NCBI RefSeq assembly: GCF_013044505.1
Contig: NZ_JABERD010000098.1
Location: 1 to 35,227, forward strand
Length of the DNA: 35,227 bases
Source: Streptomyces sp. S3(2020)
GTDB lineage: Bacteria > Actinomycetota > Actinomycetes > Streptomycetales > Streptomycetaceae
Direction: 5' to 3'
Part shown: piece by piece, positions 13,607-22,973 of the stretch
How positions within the stretch are numbered: position 1 is the first letter of the stretch
Layout: each line of letters opens with the position of its first letter
The notes under the pieces: model-generated
What the model was told of the DNA's origin: nothing
Seen by the model: the letters and a program-made list of their open reading frames with translations, nothing else
Databases searched by the model: none
Translations under genes and position numbers: made by a program

Positions 13607-15001
13607 GTGACTATTCGGCTGTACGACACCAGCGCCCGGCAGATCCGTGATTTCACCCCGCTCACCGCGGGCTGTGTCTCGATCTACCTCTGTGGTGCCA
13701 CCGTGCAGGCCGCACCGCACATCGGGCACATCCGGTCCGGTCTGAACTTCGACATCATGCGCCGCTGGTTCGAGTACCGCGGCCATGACGTCACGTTCAT
13801 CCGCAACGTCACCGACATCGACGACAAGATCATCAACAAGTCCGTCGACCAGGGCCGCCCCTGGTGGTCCATCGGCTACGAGAACGAGCGGGCGTTCAAC
13901 GACGGCTACCACGCCCTCGGCTGCCTCCCGCCGACGTACGAGCCGCGTGCCACCGGGCACGTCCCCGAGATGATCGAGATGATGCGCGGCCTCATCGAGC
14001 GCGGTCACGCCTACGAGTCCGACGGCAGCGTCTACTTCGACGTGCGCTCCTTCCCGGGTTACCTGTCGCTGTCCAACCAGGACATCGACGACCTGCGCCA
14101 GCCCGACGAGGGCGTCTCCGGCAAGCGCGACCCGCGCGACTTCGCCATGTGGAAGGCGACCAAGGCGGGCGAGCCCGACTGGGAGACCCCGTGGGGCCGT
14201 GGCCGCCCCGGCTGGCACCTGGAGTGCTCGGCCATGGCCCACAAGTACCTGGGCTCCGCCTTCGACATCCACGGCGGCGGCCTCGACCTGATCTTCCCGC
14301 ACCACGAGAACGAGATCGCCCAGGCCAAGGCCTACGGCGACGAGTTCGCCTCGTACTGGGTGCACAACGCCTGGGTCACCATGAGCGGCGAGAAGATGTC
14401 GAAGTCGCTCGGCAACAGCGTCCTCGTCTCCGAGATGGTCAAGCAGTGGCGCCCCATCGTCCTGCGCTACTACCTCGGCACCCCGCACTACCGCTCGATG
14501 ATCGAGTACAGCGAGGAGTCCCTGCGCGAGGCCGAGTCGGCGTTCGCCCGTATCGAGGGCTTCGTGCAGCGCGTGGTGGAGAAGGCCGGCACCGTCGAGC
14601 CCGCCGCCGAGGTCCCGCCCGCCTTCGCCGAGGCCATGGACGACGACCTGGGTGTCCCGCAGGCGCTCGCGATCATCCACACCACGGTCCGCCAGGGCAA
14701 CAGCGCGCTGGCCGCCGACGACAAGGAAGCCGCCGTGGCCCGCCTCGCCGAGGTCCGCGCCATGCTCGGCGTCCTCGGTCTCGACCCGCTCGACGCCCAC
14801 TGGGCCGGCGAGGCCGACCGGGGTGAGGATCTGCACGGGGTGGTCGACAGCCTCGTACGACTCGTCCTCGACCAGCGCCAGTCGGCCCGTGCCCGCAAGG
14901 ACTGGGCCACCGCGGACGCCATCCGGGACCAGCTCGTCCAGGCCGGTCTGAGCATCGAGGACAGCGCCGACGGACCGCGCTGGACCCTCGGTCCGCGCTA
15001 G
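13607..15001 (+). CDS. cysS: Cysteinyl-tRNA synthetase
   Basis: 464 residues from GTG 13607 (VTIRLYDTSARQIRDF); an ATG 60 bp upstream is rejected because the family begins with this strand. Class Ia aminoacyl-tRNA synthetase. Zn ligand Cys29 in YLCGATVQ, HIGH motif at 38-41, NVTDIDDKII, second Zn cysteine in HLECSAMAH, Zn histidine in FPHHENEIAQ, and KMSKS at 263-267. The C-terminal helical domain with RKDWATADAIRDQLVQAGLSIED recognises tRNA-Cys. It charges tRNA-Cys in the cytosol. It is distinct from the mycothiol ligase MshC, which is shorter. Confidence 0.96.
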   Translation: MTIRLYDTSARQIRDFTPLTAGCVSIYLCGATVQAAPHIGHIRSGLNFDIMRRWFEYRGHDVTFIRNVTDIDDKIINKSVDQGRPWWSIGYENERAFNDGYHALGCLPPTYEPRATGHVPEMIEMMRGLIERGHAYESDGSVYFDVRSFPGYLSLSNQDIDDLRQPDEGVSGKRDPRDFAMWKATKAGEPDWETPWGRGRPGWHLECSAMAHKYLGSAFDIHGGGLDLIFPHHENEIAQAKAYGDEFASYWVHNAWVTMSGEKMSKSLGNSVLVSEMVKQWRPIVLRYYLGTPHYRSMIEYSEESLREAESAFARIEGFVQRVVEKAGTVEPAAEVPPAFAEAMDDDLGVPQALAIIHTTVRQGNSALAADDKEAAVARLAEVRAMLGVLGLDPLDAHWAGEADRGEDLHGVVDSLVRLVLDQRQSARARKDWATADAIRDQLVQAGLSIEDSADGPRWTLGPR

Positions 15002-15031
15002 CCCGCTTTCCTGATCGATTCCTTGATCGAT

Positions 15032-15059
15032 TGTGCCGCCCGGCCCTCCGGGCGGCACA
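15032..15059 (+). terminator. Perfect hairpin after cysS
   Basis: TGTGCCGCCCGG (15032-15043), loop CCCT, CCGGGCGGCACA (15048-15059): a 12-bp perfect stem. Confidence 0.85.
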
Positions 15060-15126
15060 CTGCATAGACGTACGTATTACTTCCAACATCGATTCCGTAG
15101 TCACTTCCGTGGAGAACAGGTAGGTC

Positions 15127-16068
15127 ATGGCCGCGAACAACCGCCGCATGTCCGGCAAGAAGGGCGCGCAGGTCGGCAGTGGCGGCCAGCGACGCAAGGG
15201 TCTTGAGGGCAAGGGTCCGACCCCGCCCGCCGAGATGCGCAAGAAGCACAAGGCGAACCGCATCGCGAACGCGAAGGCCAAGCAGGCCGCGCGCCGTCCC
15301 GCGCCGCGCGGCCGGGGCGGCAAGGGCACGTCCGAGATGGTCGTCGGCCGTAACCCCGTCGTCGAGGCGCTGCGCGAGGGCGTGCCCGCGGTGACGCTGT
15401 ACGTCCAGCAGTTCATCGACAACGACGAGCGGGTGCGCGAGGCGCTCCAGCTCGCGGCCGAGCGCGGCGGCATCAACCTCATGGAGGCGCCCCGCCCCGA
15501 GCTCGACCGCATGACCAACGGGCTCAACCACCAGGGCCTGGTCCTCCAGGTCCCGCCGTACGAGTACGCCCACCCCGAGGACCTCGCCAGCGCCGCCTAC
15601 GACAACGGCGAGGACCCGCTGATCGTGGCCCTGGACGGGGTCACCGACCCGCGCAACCTCGGTGCCGTCGTCCGCTCGGTGTCGGCCTTCGGCGGCCACG
15701 GTGTCGTCGTGCCCGAGCGCCGCGCGGCCGGCATGACCGCCGGTGCCTGGAAGACGTCCGCCGGTACCGCCGCCCGTACGCCCGTCGCCCGCGCCACCAA
15801 CCTGACGCGCGCTCTTGAGGGGTACAAGAAGGCGGGCATCACCGTCGTCGGCCTCGCCGCCGACGGAGAGCACGAGGTCGGTGACCTGGAGGCCCTCGGT
15901 GGTCCGGTCGTCATCGTCGTCGGCAGCGAGGGCAAGGGCCTGTCCCGCCTGGTCGGCGAGACCTGCGACTACCGGGTGCGGATTCCGATGCCGGGTGGTG
16001 CGGAGTCGCTGAACGCGGGTGTGGCGGCGGGTGTCGTGCTGTACGAGGCGGCTCGTCAGCGGAGCTGA
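15127..16068 (+). CDS. rlmB: 23S rRNA/tRNA 2'-O-ribose methyltransferase, SpoU/RlmB family
   Basis: 313 residues, ATG 15127 with AGGTAGG upstream. The N-terminal ~70 residues are a Lys/Arg-rich extension typical of actinomycete members (RRMSGKKGAQVGSGGQRRKG and KKHKANRIANAKAKQAARR). Then the substrate-binding domain (VVGRNPVVEALREG) and the SPOUT domain follow: motif 1 TDPRNLGAVVRSVSAFGGHG, motif 2 VVIVVGSEGKGLSRLV and motif 3 RIPMPGGAESLNAGVAAGVVLYEA. It transfers methyl from SAM to a ribose 2'-OH; the exact target (G2251 of 23S rRNA in E. coli RlmB) is inferred from the family. It has its own promoter region after the cysS terminator. Confidence 0.92.
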   Translation: MAANNRRMSGKKGAQVGSGGQRRKGLEGKGPTPPAEMRKKHKANRIANAKAKQAARRPAPRGRGGKGTSEMVVGRNPVVEALREGVPAVTLYVQQFIDNDERVREALQLAAERGGINLMEAPRPELDRMTNGLNHQGLVLQVPPYEYAHPEDLASAAYDNGEDPLIVALDGVTDPRNLGAVVRSVSAFGGHGVVVPERRAAGMTAGAWKTSAGTAARTPVARATNLTRALEGYKKAGITVVGLAADGEHEVGDLEALGGPVVIVVGSEGKGLSRLVGETCDYRVRIPMPGGAESLNAGVAAGVVLYEAARQRS

Positions 16069-16196
16069 ACAGGCGTCCGGGGTGTCACCCGTACGGGGTA
16101 ATCTCGCCTCCTTTCGGGCGATGGGGACAAGCTTGACGCGGTCCGGACACATCCGGGCAGTCAAAGCAGTGTCCTAAACACACGTCACTCGGTTAG

Positions 16197-17822
16197 ATGA
16201 GTGTGGACACCAGAACACCCCGCACACCCACGGGGGACCGCTCGTCGGGATTCGATTCCGGATTCGACGACGCTCCCGCGCTGAGCATGGTGAAGGTGCC
16301 GAGCGATCCGGCGCAGGTCATCGTCAATCACGCCAGCTTCCGCGTGCAGTTGGGCGCGTCGACGAGACGTGCCGCCCAATCCCCGCGGATCGCACGGCAC
16401 TTGAGCGCCGCCGAGGACACCGCCCGGATGCCCGCCGTGGGAACCACGGCCACCGGTGCGGCCCGCCGTCGCCCCGTCGTCTGGAGCGGCAAGTCCGCCC
16501 CCGACGACACCGGCGCCCACCGCCTGCTCCAGGCCGTGCGCGGCGGCGGCGTCCGCCCGGTCGAGGAGCCCGCCGCCGACGCCGGAGCCACCCAGGTCAT
16601 CCCCCGAATCGACGTCTACGACGACGAGTTGGCGCAGACCGTCGAGACCCCCGTCGTCGGCGCCCAGCGCACCTACGAAGGCGACGAACCCCGCCTCCTG
16701 CCCGACATGCGGACCGTCGGCAGCGCCTACGACGAGGAACTCCCCTACGGGGACGAGGAGTTCGAGGACCCGGCACGCACCGGCGACCCCGACGCACCTC
16801 CCAGGCGGCACGGCGTCGACCCCGCGCGGCACGCCTACTACCCGGGCCGCCGCATGAACCTGGGCGTCGTCCTCCTCCCGCTGCGCATCTTCCTCGGCTT
16901 CATCTCCATCTACGCCGGCATGGGCAAGCTCTGCGACCCCGTCTACTTCGACGGCGGCAAGCGCGGCTCCATGGTCAAGTGGCTCGACACCCTGCACCCC
17001 TGGGAAGTCGCCGAGCCACTGCGCCAGTTCGCCCTCCAGCACCCCGTCGGCTCCGGCCTCGTCATCGCCTTCCTCCAGGTCATCGTGGGCGTCCTCACGA
17101 TCCTGGGCTGCTGGCAGCGGGTCGGTGCCGCCGTCGGCGCACTGCTCTCCGCCGCGCTCCTGCTCACCGTCAGCTGGAAGAGCGTCCCCGTCTACGACGC
17201 GCCCGACATCATCTACCTCGCCGCCTGGTCCCCGCTGATCATCGCCGGCGCCCCCGTCTACTCCATCGACGGACGCCTCGCCGGCAGCGCCTGGCGACGC
17301 CTCGGACCCCGCTCCGACATCTGGGAACTGCGCCGCTACGTCCTGCGCCGCGGCGCCCTCGTCACGGCCATCGTCATCGGGCTCACCCTGCTCATCGGCT
17401 CGATGCTCGGCGGCGCCGTCCGCGACGCCGACCGCATCATCGTCCCGGGCCCCGGCGACGCCCCGCGCAACGAACTCCCCGGCTCCCCGCTCCCGCAGGA
17501 ACCCGGCAAGCGCGAGAAGACCCCGTCCGCCTCCACCTCGCCCACCCAGGGCGCCACGGCGGGCACGGCCAGCCCCTCCGGCGCCGCCACCACCCCGGGC
17601 GCCACCAAGGACACCAGCACCACCACCGGCGCCCCCAGCCAGACCCAGGGCACCGGCCAGGCCCCGCCCCAGCAGTCCTCCCCGACCGGGGGCGCCCCCA
17701 GCACCAGCTCAGGACCGACCGGCGGCACCGGCTCCACGGGCGGCACCGGCGGCACGACAGGCGGCTCGGACACCGGAGGCTCCTCCGGCGAACCGGGCCT
17801 GGTAGGCGGCCTGTTGGGGTAG
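16197..17822 (+). CDS. DoxX-family membrane protein with long N- and C-terminal extensions
   Basis: 541 residues. The N-terminal ~215 are acidic, disordered-looking and cytosolic. A four-helix DoxX-like domain follows (about 220-365): RMNLGVVLLPLRIFLGFISIYAGMGKL, LVIAFLQVIVGVLTILGCW, AAVGALLSAALLLTVSW and a fourth helix at YLAAWSPLIIAGAPVYSIDG. A separate helix TAIVIGLTLLIGSMLGGAV precedes a ~120-residue Ser/Thr/Gly/Pro-rich outer tail (TGGTGSTGGTGGTTGG). DoxX-type proteins are linked to thiol/quinone redox balance. No Shine-Dalgarno sequence is visible before ATG 16197. It is closed by a 17-bp terminator. Confidence 0.8.
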   Translation: MSVDTRTPRTPTGDRSSGFDSGFDDAPALSMVKVPSDPAQVIVNHASFRVQLGASTRRAAQSPRIARHLSAAEDTARMPAVGTTATGAARRRPVVWSGKSAPDDTGAHRLLQAVRGGGVRPVEEPAADAGATQVIPRIDVYDDELAQTVETPVVGAQRTYEGDEPRLLPDMRTVGSAYDEELPYGDEEFEDPARTGDPDAPPRRHGVDPARHAYYPGRRMNLGVVLLPLRIFLGFISIYAGMGKLCDPVYFDGGKRGSMVKWLDTLHPWEVAEPLRQFALQHPVGSGLVIAFLQVIVGVLTILGCWQRVGAAVGALLSAALLLTVSWKSVPVYDAPDIIYLAAWSPLIIAGAPVYSIDGRLAGSAWRRLGPRSDIWELRRYVLRRGALVTAIVIGLTLLIGSMLGGAVRDADRIIVPGPGDAPRNELPGSPLPQEPGKREKTPSASTSPTQGATAGTASPSGAATTPGATKDTSTTTGAPSQTQGTGQAPPQQSSPTGGAPSTSSGPTGGTGSTGGTGGTTGGSDTGGSSGEPGLVGGLLG

Positions 17823-17880
17823 CTGAGCCGGTGGGAGGCATTCTTGGGCAGCCCACCGGCTGACTCCGACGACAGCAGAA

Positions 17881-17918
17881 CAGAAGGGCCCCGCACCGAA
17901 AGGTGCGGGGCCCTTCTG
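17881..17918. terminator. Perfect 17-bp GAAA-loop hairpin between convergent genes
   Basis: CAGAAGGGCCCCGCACC (17881-17897), tetraloop GAAA, GGTGCGGGGCCCTTCTG (17902-17918). It should stop transcription from both the DoxX gene and the nucleotidyltransferase gene. Confidence 0.92.
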
Positions 17919-17927
17919 ACGTGACTG

Positions 17928-18659
17928 CTACCGTCCCAGCGCGGCCAACTCCTTGGCCGCCTCCTTCAGGTCCTTCGCGGTGTCGATGGCCCGCCAGTAC
18001 GCCCCGTGCGGAATCGGGTACCCGGCCAGCCGCCGCTCCCGCGCCAGATGCGGGAACGTGGTCCGCTCATGGTCCCCCAGCTCCGGAAGCATCCCGGCGA
18101 ACTCGGGGGAGAAGACGTACACGCCCGCGTTGATCTCGTACGTGGTCGGCGGCGACTCGATGAAGTCCGTCACCCGGCCGAACCCGTCGGTCTGCACGGC
18201 CCCCCACGGAATCCGCGGCCGCGCCAACGCCAGCGTCGCCACCGCGTCGCGCTCGGTGTGGAAGTCCGCCATCTCCCGCAGCGAGAACCGGGTCCAGATG
18301 TCGCCGTTCGTGGCGTACCAGGGCTGGTCGGGGTGCGGAAGGTGCGCCGCCGCGTACTTGAGGCCACCACCGCGGCCCAGCGGCTCCGTCTCGACGACCG
18401 TCGACACGTTCACGGGCAGATCGGCCGAGTCCAGCCACTTCTGGAGGACGTCGGCGAGATGGCCACAGCTGACCACCACGTCCGTGACGCCCTCCTCGGC
18501 GAGCCAGGCAAGCTGATGGCCGATGATCGGAGTCCCCGTCCCGGGGATCTCGACCATCGGCTTGGGCCGGTCGTCGGTGTACGGGCGCAGCCGGGAGCCC
18601 TGGCCACCTGCCAGGACGACGGCTTGAACGGGGCGGGACGCGGCGTTCGGATCGGTCAT
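17928..18659 (-). CDS. Sugar nucleotidyltransferase (NTP_transferase family)
   Basis: 243 residues, ATG 18659. Signature QAVVLAGGQGSRLRPYTDDRPKPMVEIPG (residues 12-40) is the nucleotide-binding and catalytic loop of the glucose-1-phosphate/mannose-1-phosphate nucleotidyltransferase family. ATNGDIWTRF carries the metal-binding Asp, and FIESPPTTYEINAGVYVFSPE is the sugar-binding segment. No C-terminal left-handed beta-helix, so it is the short form. The substrate (GDP-mannose, dTDP- or CDP-sugar) cannot be decided. Minus-strand TACAGT ends 6 nt before the ATG, suggesting a leaderless start. Confidence 0.85.
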   Translation of the reverse strand: MTDPNAASRPVQAVVLAGGQGSRLRPYTDDRPKPMVEIPGTGTPIIGHQLAWLAEEGVTDVVVSCGHLADVLQKWLDSADLPVNVSTVVETEPLGRGGGLKYAAAHLPHPDQPWYATNGDIWTRFSLREMADFHTERDAVATLALARPRIPWGAVQTDGFGRVTDFIESPPTTYEINAGVYVFSPEFAGMLPELGDHERTTFPHLARERRLAGYPIPHGAYWRAIDTAKDLKEAAKELAALGR

Positions 18660-18777
18660 GCCCGAACTGTACGTGGCGTCCCGCTCGCGGCTTCTGCCGG
18701 TAACCGTTCCTTATTCAGACGTAACTTTCCGCAATCGGAGAGTCAGGTTCCGGTTGTCTGTGGGCTCGGTCGTGGGC

Positions 18778-19233
18778 TCAGCGGTGGGCGGCCGCCACAC
18801 CCGTCGCGAAGGAGGTGTCGCAGACGGGTCGGGCGTACGCCTGCGCACGCGTCGGGCCGTAGACCCGCACCGCCGCACGGCCGAGCGCGCGGGCGATCGA
18901 CGCGCAGTGCCTGGCGAGCGACGGGCGGCCGTTCACGGCCTCCTGGAGGTGGGTGAGGGCGACGCCCGGGCTCTCCTCCTGGAGCTCGGTCAGGAGCTTG
19001 TCGCGCAGTACGTCCTGCGGGGCACGTGCCCTGGCCTTCGAGGAGGCGCCGGCCGCCGAGACGTCGGAGGCGGTGAGCACGGAGCCCGAGGGGTCCCCCG
19101 ACCAGTCGACTCGGGTGACCGCGAGGGTCCCGGAGAGGACCAGGACGACGGGCAGGACAAGGGCGAGCGTGCGGCCGATACGTCGGGCGGGGCCCTGACC
19201 GCGTCGCGTCTGTTGGTTAGTGGAGTGCTTCAC
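18778..19233 (-). CDS. Membrane-anchored or secreted unknown protein
   Basis: 151 residues from GTG 19233. Polar/basic start (MKHSTNQQTRRGQGPARRIGR) followed by one hydrophobic helix (TLALVLPVVLVLSGTLAVT, about 22-40) with no clear signal-peptidase site, so probably a type II anchor. The outer domain (about 75-151) contains two cysteines (RHCASIARALG and PVCDTSF) that could form a disulfide, and the helix LARHCASIARALGRAAVRVYG. Minus-strand TACCCT ends 7 nt before GTG, suggesting a leaderless transcript. No recognised function. Confidence 0.7.
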   Translation of the reverse strand: MKHSTNQQTRRGQGPARRIGRTLALVLPVVLVLSGTLAVTRVDWSGDPSGSVLTASDVSAAGASSKARARAPQDVLRDKLLTELQEESPGVALTHLQEAVNGRPSLARHCASIARALGRAAVRVYGPTRAQAYARPVCDTSFATGVAAAHR

Positions 19234-19370
19234 GCGTGTGAGGGTAGCGCGGGGTGATGATTTGGCGACATTTAGTCACCGGTTCGGGGGATGAACTGGT
19301 GCCTCGAATTGGGTAAGGCGTTGACGCACGCTGCTCGAAATGCCCGGTCTGCCGGGGTATTTGTCGACAA

Positions 19371-19408
19371 CGAAGAGGGCCCCGCAGCAGGCTGCGGGGC
19401 CCTCTTCG
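19371..19408 (-). terminator. Near-complete palindrome downstream of msiK
   Basis: CGAAGAGGGCCCCGCAGC (19371-19388), 2-nt centre, GCTGCGGGGCCCTCTTCG (19391-19408): 18-bp arms, a very stable hairpin 41 bp after the msiK stop. Confidence 0.9.
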
Positions 19409-19448
19409 TCAACCTGGGTGAAATCACCCGGGATGTACTGCCTCTGGG

Positions 19449-20537
<1,089 letters not shown>

Positions 20538-20594
20538 GGTGATGGGCCCCCTTCTACCGGCAGGAACGTGCCGGACGATCCGTTGTAGGAAGGT

Positions 20595-20610
20595 GGTGGT
20601 GTAGTCCACA
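20595..20610 (-). promoter_or_regulatory. DasR-like (dre) operator upstream of msiK, tentative
   Basis: GGTGGTGTAGTCCACA agrees with the recalled dre consensus AGTGGTCTAGACCACT at about 12 of 16 positions, including the TGGT and CCAC arms. It lies 58-73 bp before the msiK start. DasR control would tie msiK to N-acetylglucosamine/chitin signalling. Confidence 0.35.
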
Positions 20611-20752
20611 CAGGTGAACTTGGAGGGACGGTACCTGGCGTTCACCCGATCTGTCAGTAGTCGGGGGCATGTGAACTTCGCCGAAATTTTCGACAGGGCG
20701 CGGCCGGGACCTGGGTACACTGCACGGGCGCGTACGCGTCAGCCGTACGTAT

Positions 20753-20826
20753 GCCTCCTTAGCTCAGATGGCCAGAGCAACGCACTTGTAATGCGTAGGT
20801 CGTCGGTTCGAATCCGACAGGGGGCT
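20753..20826 (+). tRNA. tRNA-Thr (anticodon UGU)
   Basis: 74 nt without encoded CCA. Acceptor stem GCCTCCT/AGGGGGC (one G-U), D-arm AGCTCAGATGGCCAGAGC, anticodon stem ACGCA/TGCGT with loop CTTGTAA and anticodon TGT (20787-20789), T-arm GTCGGTTCGAATCCGAC. Discriminator T. Promoter elements likely lie around 20700-20745. Confidence 0.97.
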
Positions 20827-20838
20827 CTCTGTGTGAAA

Positions 20839-20867
20839 GCCCAGGTCAGGACTGTTCTGGCCTGGGC
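20839..20867 (+). terminator. Hairpin after tRNA-Thr
   Basis: GCCCAGG (20839-20845) pairs with CCTGGGC (20861-20867); TCAG/CTGG extends the stem imperfectly, followed by ATTTCTT. Confidence 0.7.
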
Positions 20868-20872
20868 ATTTC

Positions 20873-21352
20873 TTATGCCTTGCCGGCCAGTGATCCCAGC
20901 GCCTCGTCCGTCAGTCGGTACACCGTCCACTCGTCCTGCGGGCGTGCTCCCAGGGCCTCGTAGAAGGCGATCGACGGGGTGTTCCAGTCGAGGACCGACC
21001 ACTCCAGGCGCTCGTAGCCCCGCTGTACGCAGATCCGTGCCAGCTCGGTCAGGAGGGCCTTGCCGTGGCCGCTGCCTCGGGCCGTGGGGAGGACGAACAG
21101 GTCCTCCAGGTAGATCCCGTGGACGCCGCGCCAGGTGGAGAAGTTCAGGAACCACAGGGCGAAGCCGACCGCCTCGCCCGTCGTGTCGTCCTGTGCGATG
21201 TGGGCGAAGGCCGCCGGGTGCTCGCCGAAGAGGGCTTCGTGGAGCTGTTCCGGGGTCGCCCTCGCCTCGTCCAGGGCCTTCTCGTAGTCGGCCAGTTCGC
21301 GGATCAGGGCGTGGATGACGGGGATGTCTGTGGGGGTGGCGGTGCGGATCAT
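20873..21352 (-). CDS. GNAT-family N-acetyltransferase
   Basis: 159 residues, ATG 21352. GNAT fold with acetyl-CoA motif A LEDLFVLPTARGSGHGKALLTELA (R-G-S-G-H-G loop, about residues 82-105) and motif B LDWNTPSIAFYEALGARPQDEW. The N-terminal IRTATPTDIPVIHALIRELADYEKA and the FSTWRGVHGIYLEDL region resemble spermidine/diamine acetyltransferase-like members. The substrate is an amine or amino acid, not decidable. It lies 46 bp after the APH(6)-type kinase gene on the same strand, so likely co-transcribed. Confidence 0.87.
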   Translation of the reverse strand: MIRTATPTDIPVIHALIRELADYEKALDEARATPEQLHEALFGEHPAAFAHIAQDDTTGEAVGFALWFLNFSTWRGVHGIYLEDLFVLPTARGSGHGKALLTELARICVQRGYERLEWSVLDWNTPSIAFYEALGARPQDEWTVYRLTDEALGSLAGKA

Positions 21353-21370
21353 GAAGGGGGTGGCCTTTCG

Positions 21371-21418
21371 GGCGGCGGGTCAGGCGGCGGGTCAGGCGTC
21401 AGGTCAGGCGGCGGGCGA
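21371..21418. repeat. 12-bp tandem repeat at the APH gene end
   Basis: Four 12-bp units: GGCGGCGGGTCA twice, GGCGTCAGGTCA and GGCGGCGGGCGA. It spans the kinase stop codon (21399) and the gap to the acetyltransferase gene. The copy number could alter the kinase C-terminus or the intercistronic distance. Confidence 0.85.
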
Positions 21419-22277
21419 TTTCCAGTTGTTCCGCTTCCAGCGGGCGCCCGTCCTCGATCTCCCACAGGCAGTTCTGGAGCACGCGGCCCAGTGTCCAGGC
21501 ACGCGCGCGTGGGCGGTCCAGGCCGAGGACGTCCGTCATGGCGTCGAAGCGCCAGTGCACCTCGTCGGGGTCGAAGCGGTTGTCGATGGCGGGGAGGAGA
21601 TCGAAGCCGGGGTCGCCGGCGAGGGGTTTGGGGTCGATGGCGAGCCAGGGCGAACGGTCCGAGGCCAGGACGTTGTCGTAGTGGAGGTCCCAGTGCAGGA
21701 GGCGGTCGCCGGGCTCGGCCACCACCTCCCGTACCGCCGCCGCGCAGTCGGCGACCAGTCCGCGTGCCTCCGCGTCCGGGATCCGGGCCAGCGCCCACGG
21801 TGTCTGTTCCAGCATCGCCCCCGCGATGTCCGCGAGCCCGCGCAGGCCGGCCGGGGCCGGGAACGACGTCAGGTGGGACAGGAGGTGGGCGATGACCAGG
21901 ACGGCCTCGCGGGAGTCGGGGACGTGGGAGAGCATGCGGGACGGGTCGAGGCGTTCCAGGAGCATCGTGCCCGTCGTGGGGTCGTGGTCCAGGAGGCGTA
22001 CGGCGCCGTCGCCGTCCCATGCGCGCAGGGCGACCGGCTCGCCTTCGCTCTCCTCGTCCAGGAGCTGCAACTTCAGTACGGCCTCGATGCCGTCCGCGCG
22101 GCGGACGACCGGCAGGATCAGTGCCGAGACGCCGTGCATCGCGGCGCCGTCCCGCCGTAGGTCCCAGCGGTCCAGGAAGTCCGCCGCCAGTTGTGGCAGT
22201 CCGGCGATGAACCCCCGCCCTGCCTCTCCGTTGAACTTCGCCTGCGCCGCTGCCAGCTCTTCCGGGATGTCGATCAC
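21399..22277 (-). CDS. APH(6)/hydroxyurea-type phosphotransferase (streptomycin 6-kinase family)
   Basis: 292 residues, ATG 22277. Kinase fold with ATP-binding Lys69 in AVLKLQL, the Brenner motif HWDLHYDN (195-202; catalytic Asp197, Asn202) and the metal-binding Asp in AIDPKP (215). Extra N-terminal RWDLRRDGAAMHG and late FDLLPAIDNRF are typical of the aminoglycoside 6-phosphotransferase/hydroxyurea kinase family (APH_6_hur). Such genes inactivate streptomycin or hydroxyurea, but many Streptomyces copies are of unknown substrate. Cytosolic. Confidence 0.87.
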   Translation of the reverse strand: MIDIPEELAAAQAKFNGEAGRGFIAGLPQLAADFLDRWDLRRDGAAMHGVSALILPVVRRADGIEAVLKLQLLDEESEGEPVALRAWDGDGAVRLLDHDPTTGTMLLERLDPSRMLSHVPDSREAVLVIAHLLSHLTSFPAPAGLRGLADIAGAMLEQTPWALARIPDAEARGLVADCAAAVREVVAEPGDRLLHWDLHYDNVLASDRSPWLAIDPKPLAGDPGFDLLPAIDNRFDPDEVHWRFDAMTDVLGLDRPRARAWTLGRVLQNCLWEIEDGRPLEAEQLEIARRLT

Positions 22278-22310
22278 CGTCCGAGGCTAACGGCGTGGGT
22301 AAATCGGCTC

Positions 22311-22964
22311 ATGCGAATTTCCCGGGGGTGCCACAAGGTGTGGAGGTACGTCCGCAGCGCCCCCGGCACGTACGTCTGGCTGGCGATCCTGTTCGTGACG
22401 ACGGTCGCCCTGCATCACATGTCGCCGGAGTTCGAGGAGGAGTTCCTGCGGCAGCGGTCCACCAACATCCATGAACTGTCGAGCAATCCGGTCCGGGTGC
22501 TCGTCTCCAGCGCGATGTGGATCGACGGCGGCCACTGGCTGCCGTACGTGCTCCTCTACTCCGTCTTCCACGCGCGGGCCGAGCGCTGGCTCGGTACGGT
22601 CCGCTGGCTCGCGGTGTGTGTGGCGGCGCATGTGCTGGCGACGCTGATCAGTGAGGGCGCGCTGCTGTGGGGCATCCGGCACGGGATGGCGCCGGAGTCG
22701 GCCGTCAACACGCTGGACATCGGGGTGAGTTACGCGCTGGCGGGGGTGGTCGCGGTGCTCGCGTACCGGATCCGGGCGCCGTGGCGGCTTCCGTACGTGA
22801 TGGTCGTGCTGGTCGTCTACGGGGTGCCGTTGGTGACCGGGCGGACCTTCACCGACCTGGGGCACTTCACGTCCGTGCTGATCGGGCTGGGGTGCTATCC
22901 GCTGGTCAGAGGGCGTTCGGGACGACGAAATCCGAAGGAGACAGCGGGTGCGGTCAGGGGTTAA
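22311..22964 (+). CDS. Rhomboid-like integral membrane protein
   Basis: 217 residues from ATG 22311 (MRISRGCHKVWRYVRS). Six hydrophobic segments. The rhomboid-type nucleophile motif GVSYALAG (Ser in G-x-S) lies in about the fourth helix, and a later helix carries GHFTSVLIGLGCYPL with the partner His, so the Ser/His dyad appears intact. The large loop after helix 1 contains HHMSPEFEEEFLRQRSTN. A rhomboid protease or an inactive homologue is possible; substrate unknown. The stop codon TAA overlaps the -10-like TAACGT of the next gene. Confidence 0.75.
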   Translation: MRISRGCHKVWRYVRSAPGTYVWLAILFVTTVALHHMSPEFEEEFLRQRSTNIHELSSNPVRVLVSSAMWIDGGHWLPYVLLYSVFHARAERWLGTVRWLAVCVAAHVLATLISEGALLWGIRHGMAPESAVNTLDIGVSYALAGVVAVLAYRIRAPWRLPYVMVVLVVYGVPLVTGRTFTDLGHFTSVLIGLGCYPLVRGRSGRRNPKETAGAVRG

Positions 22965-22973
22965 CGTCCGGCC

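Noticed and set aside
20753..20826. tRNA-Thr as an integration site with an element next to it
   Set aside because: No duplicated tRNA 3' end and no integrase nearby; the flanks are ordinary chromosomal genes.
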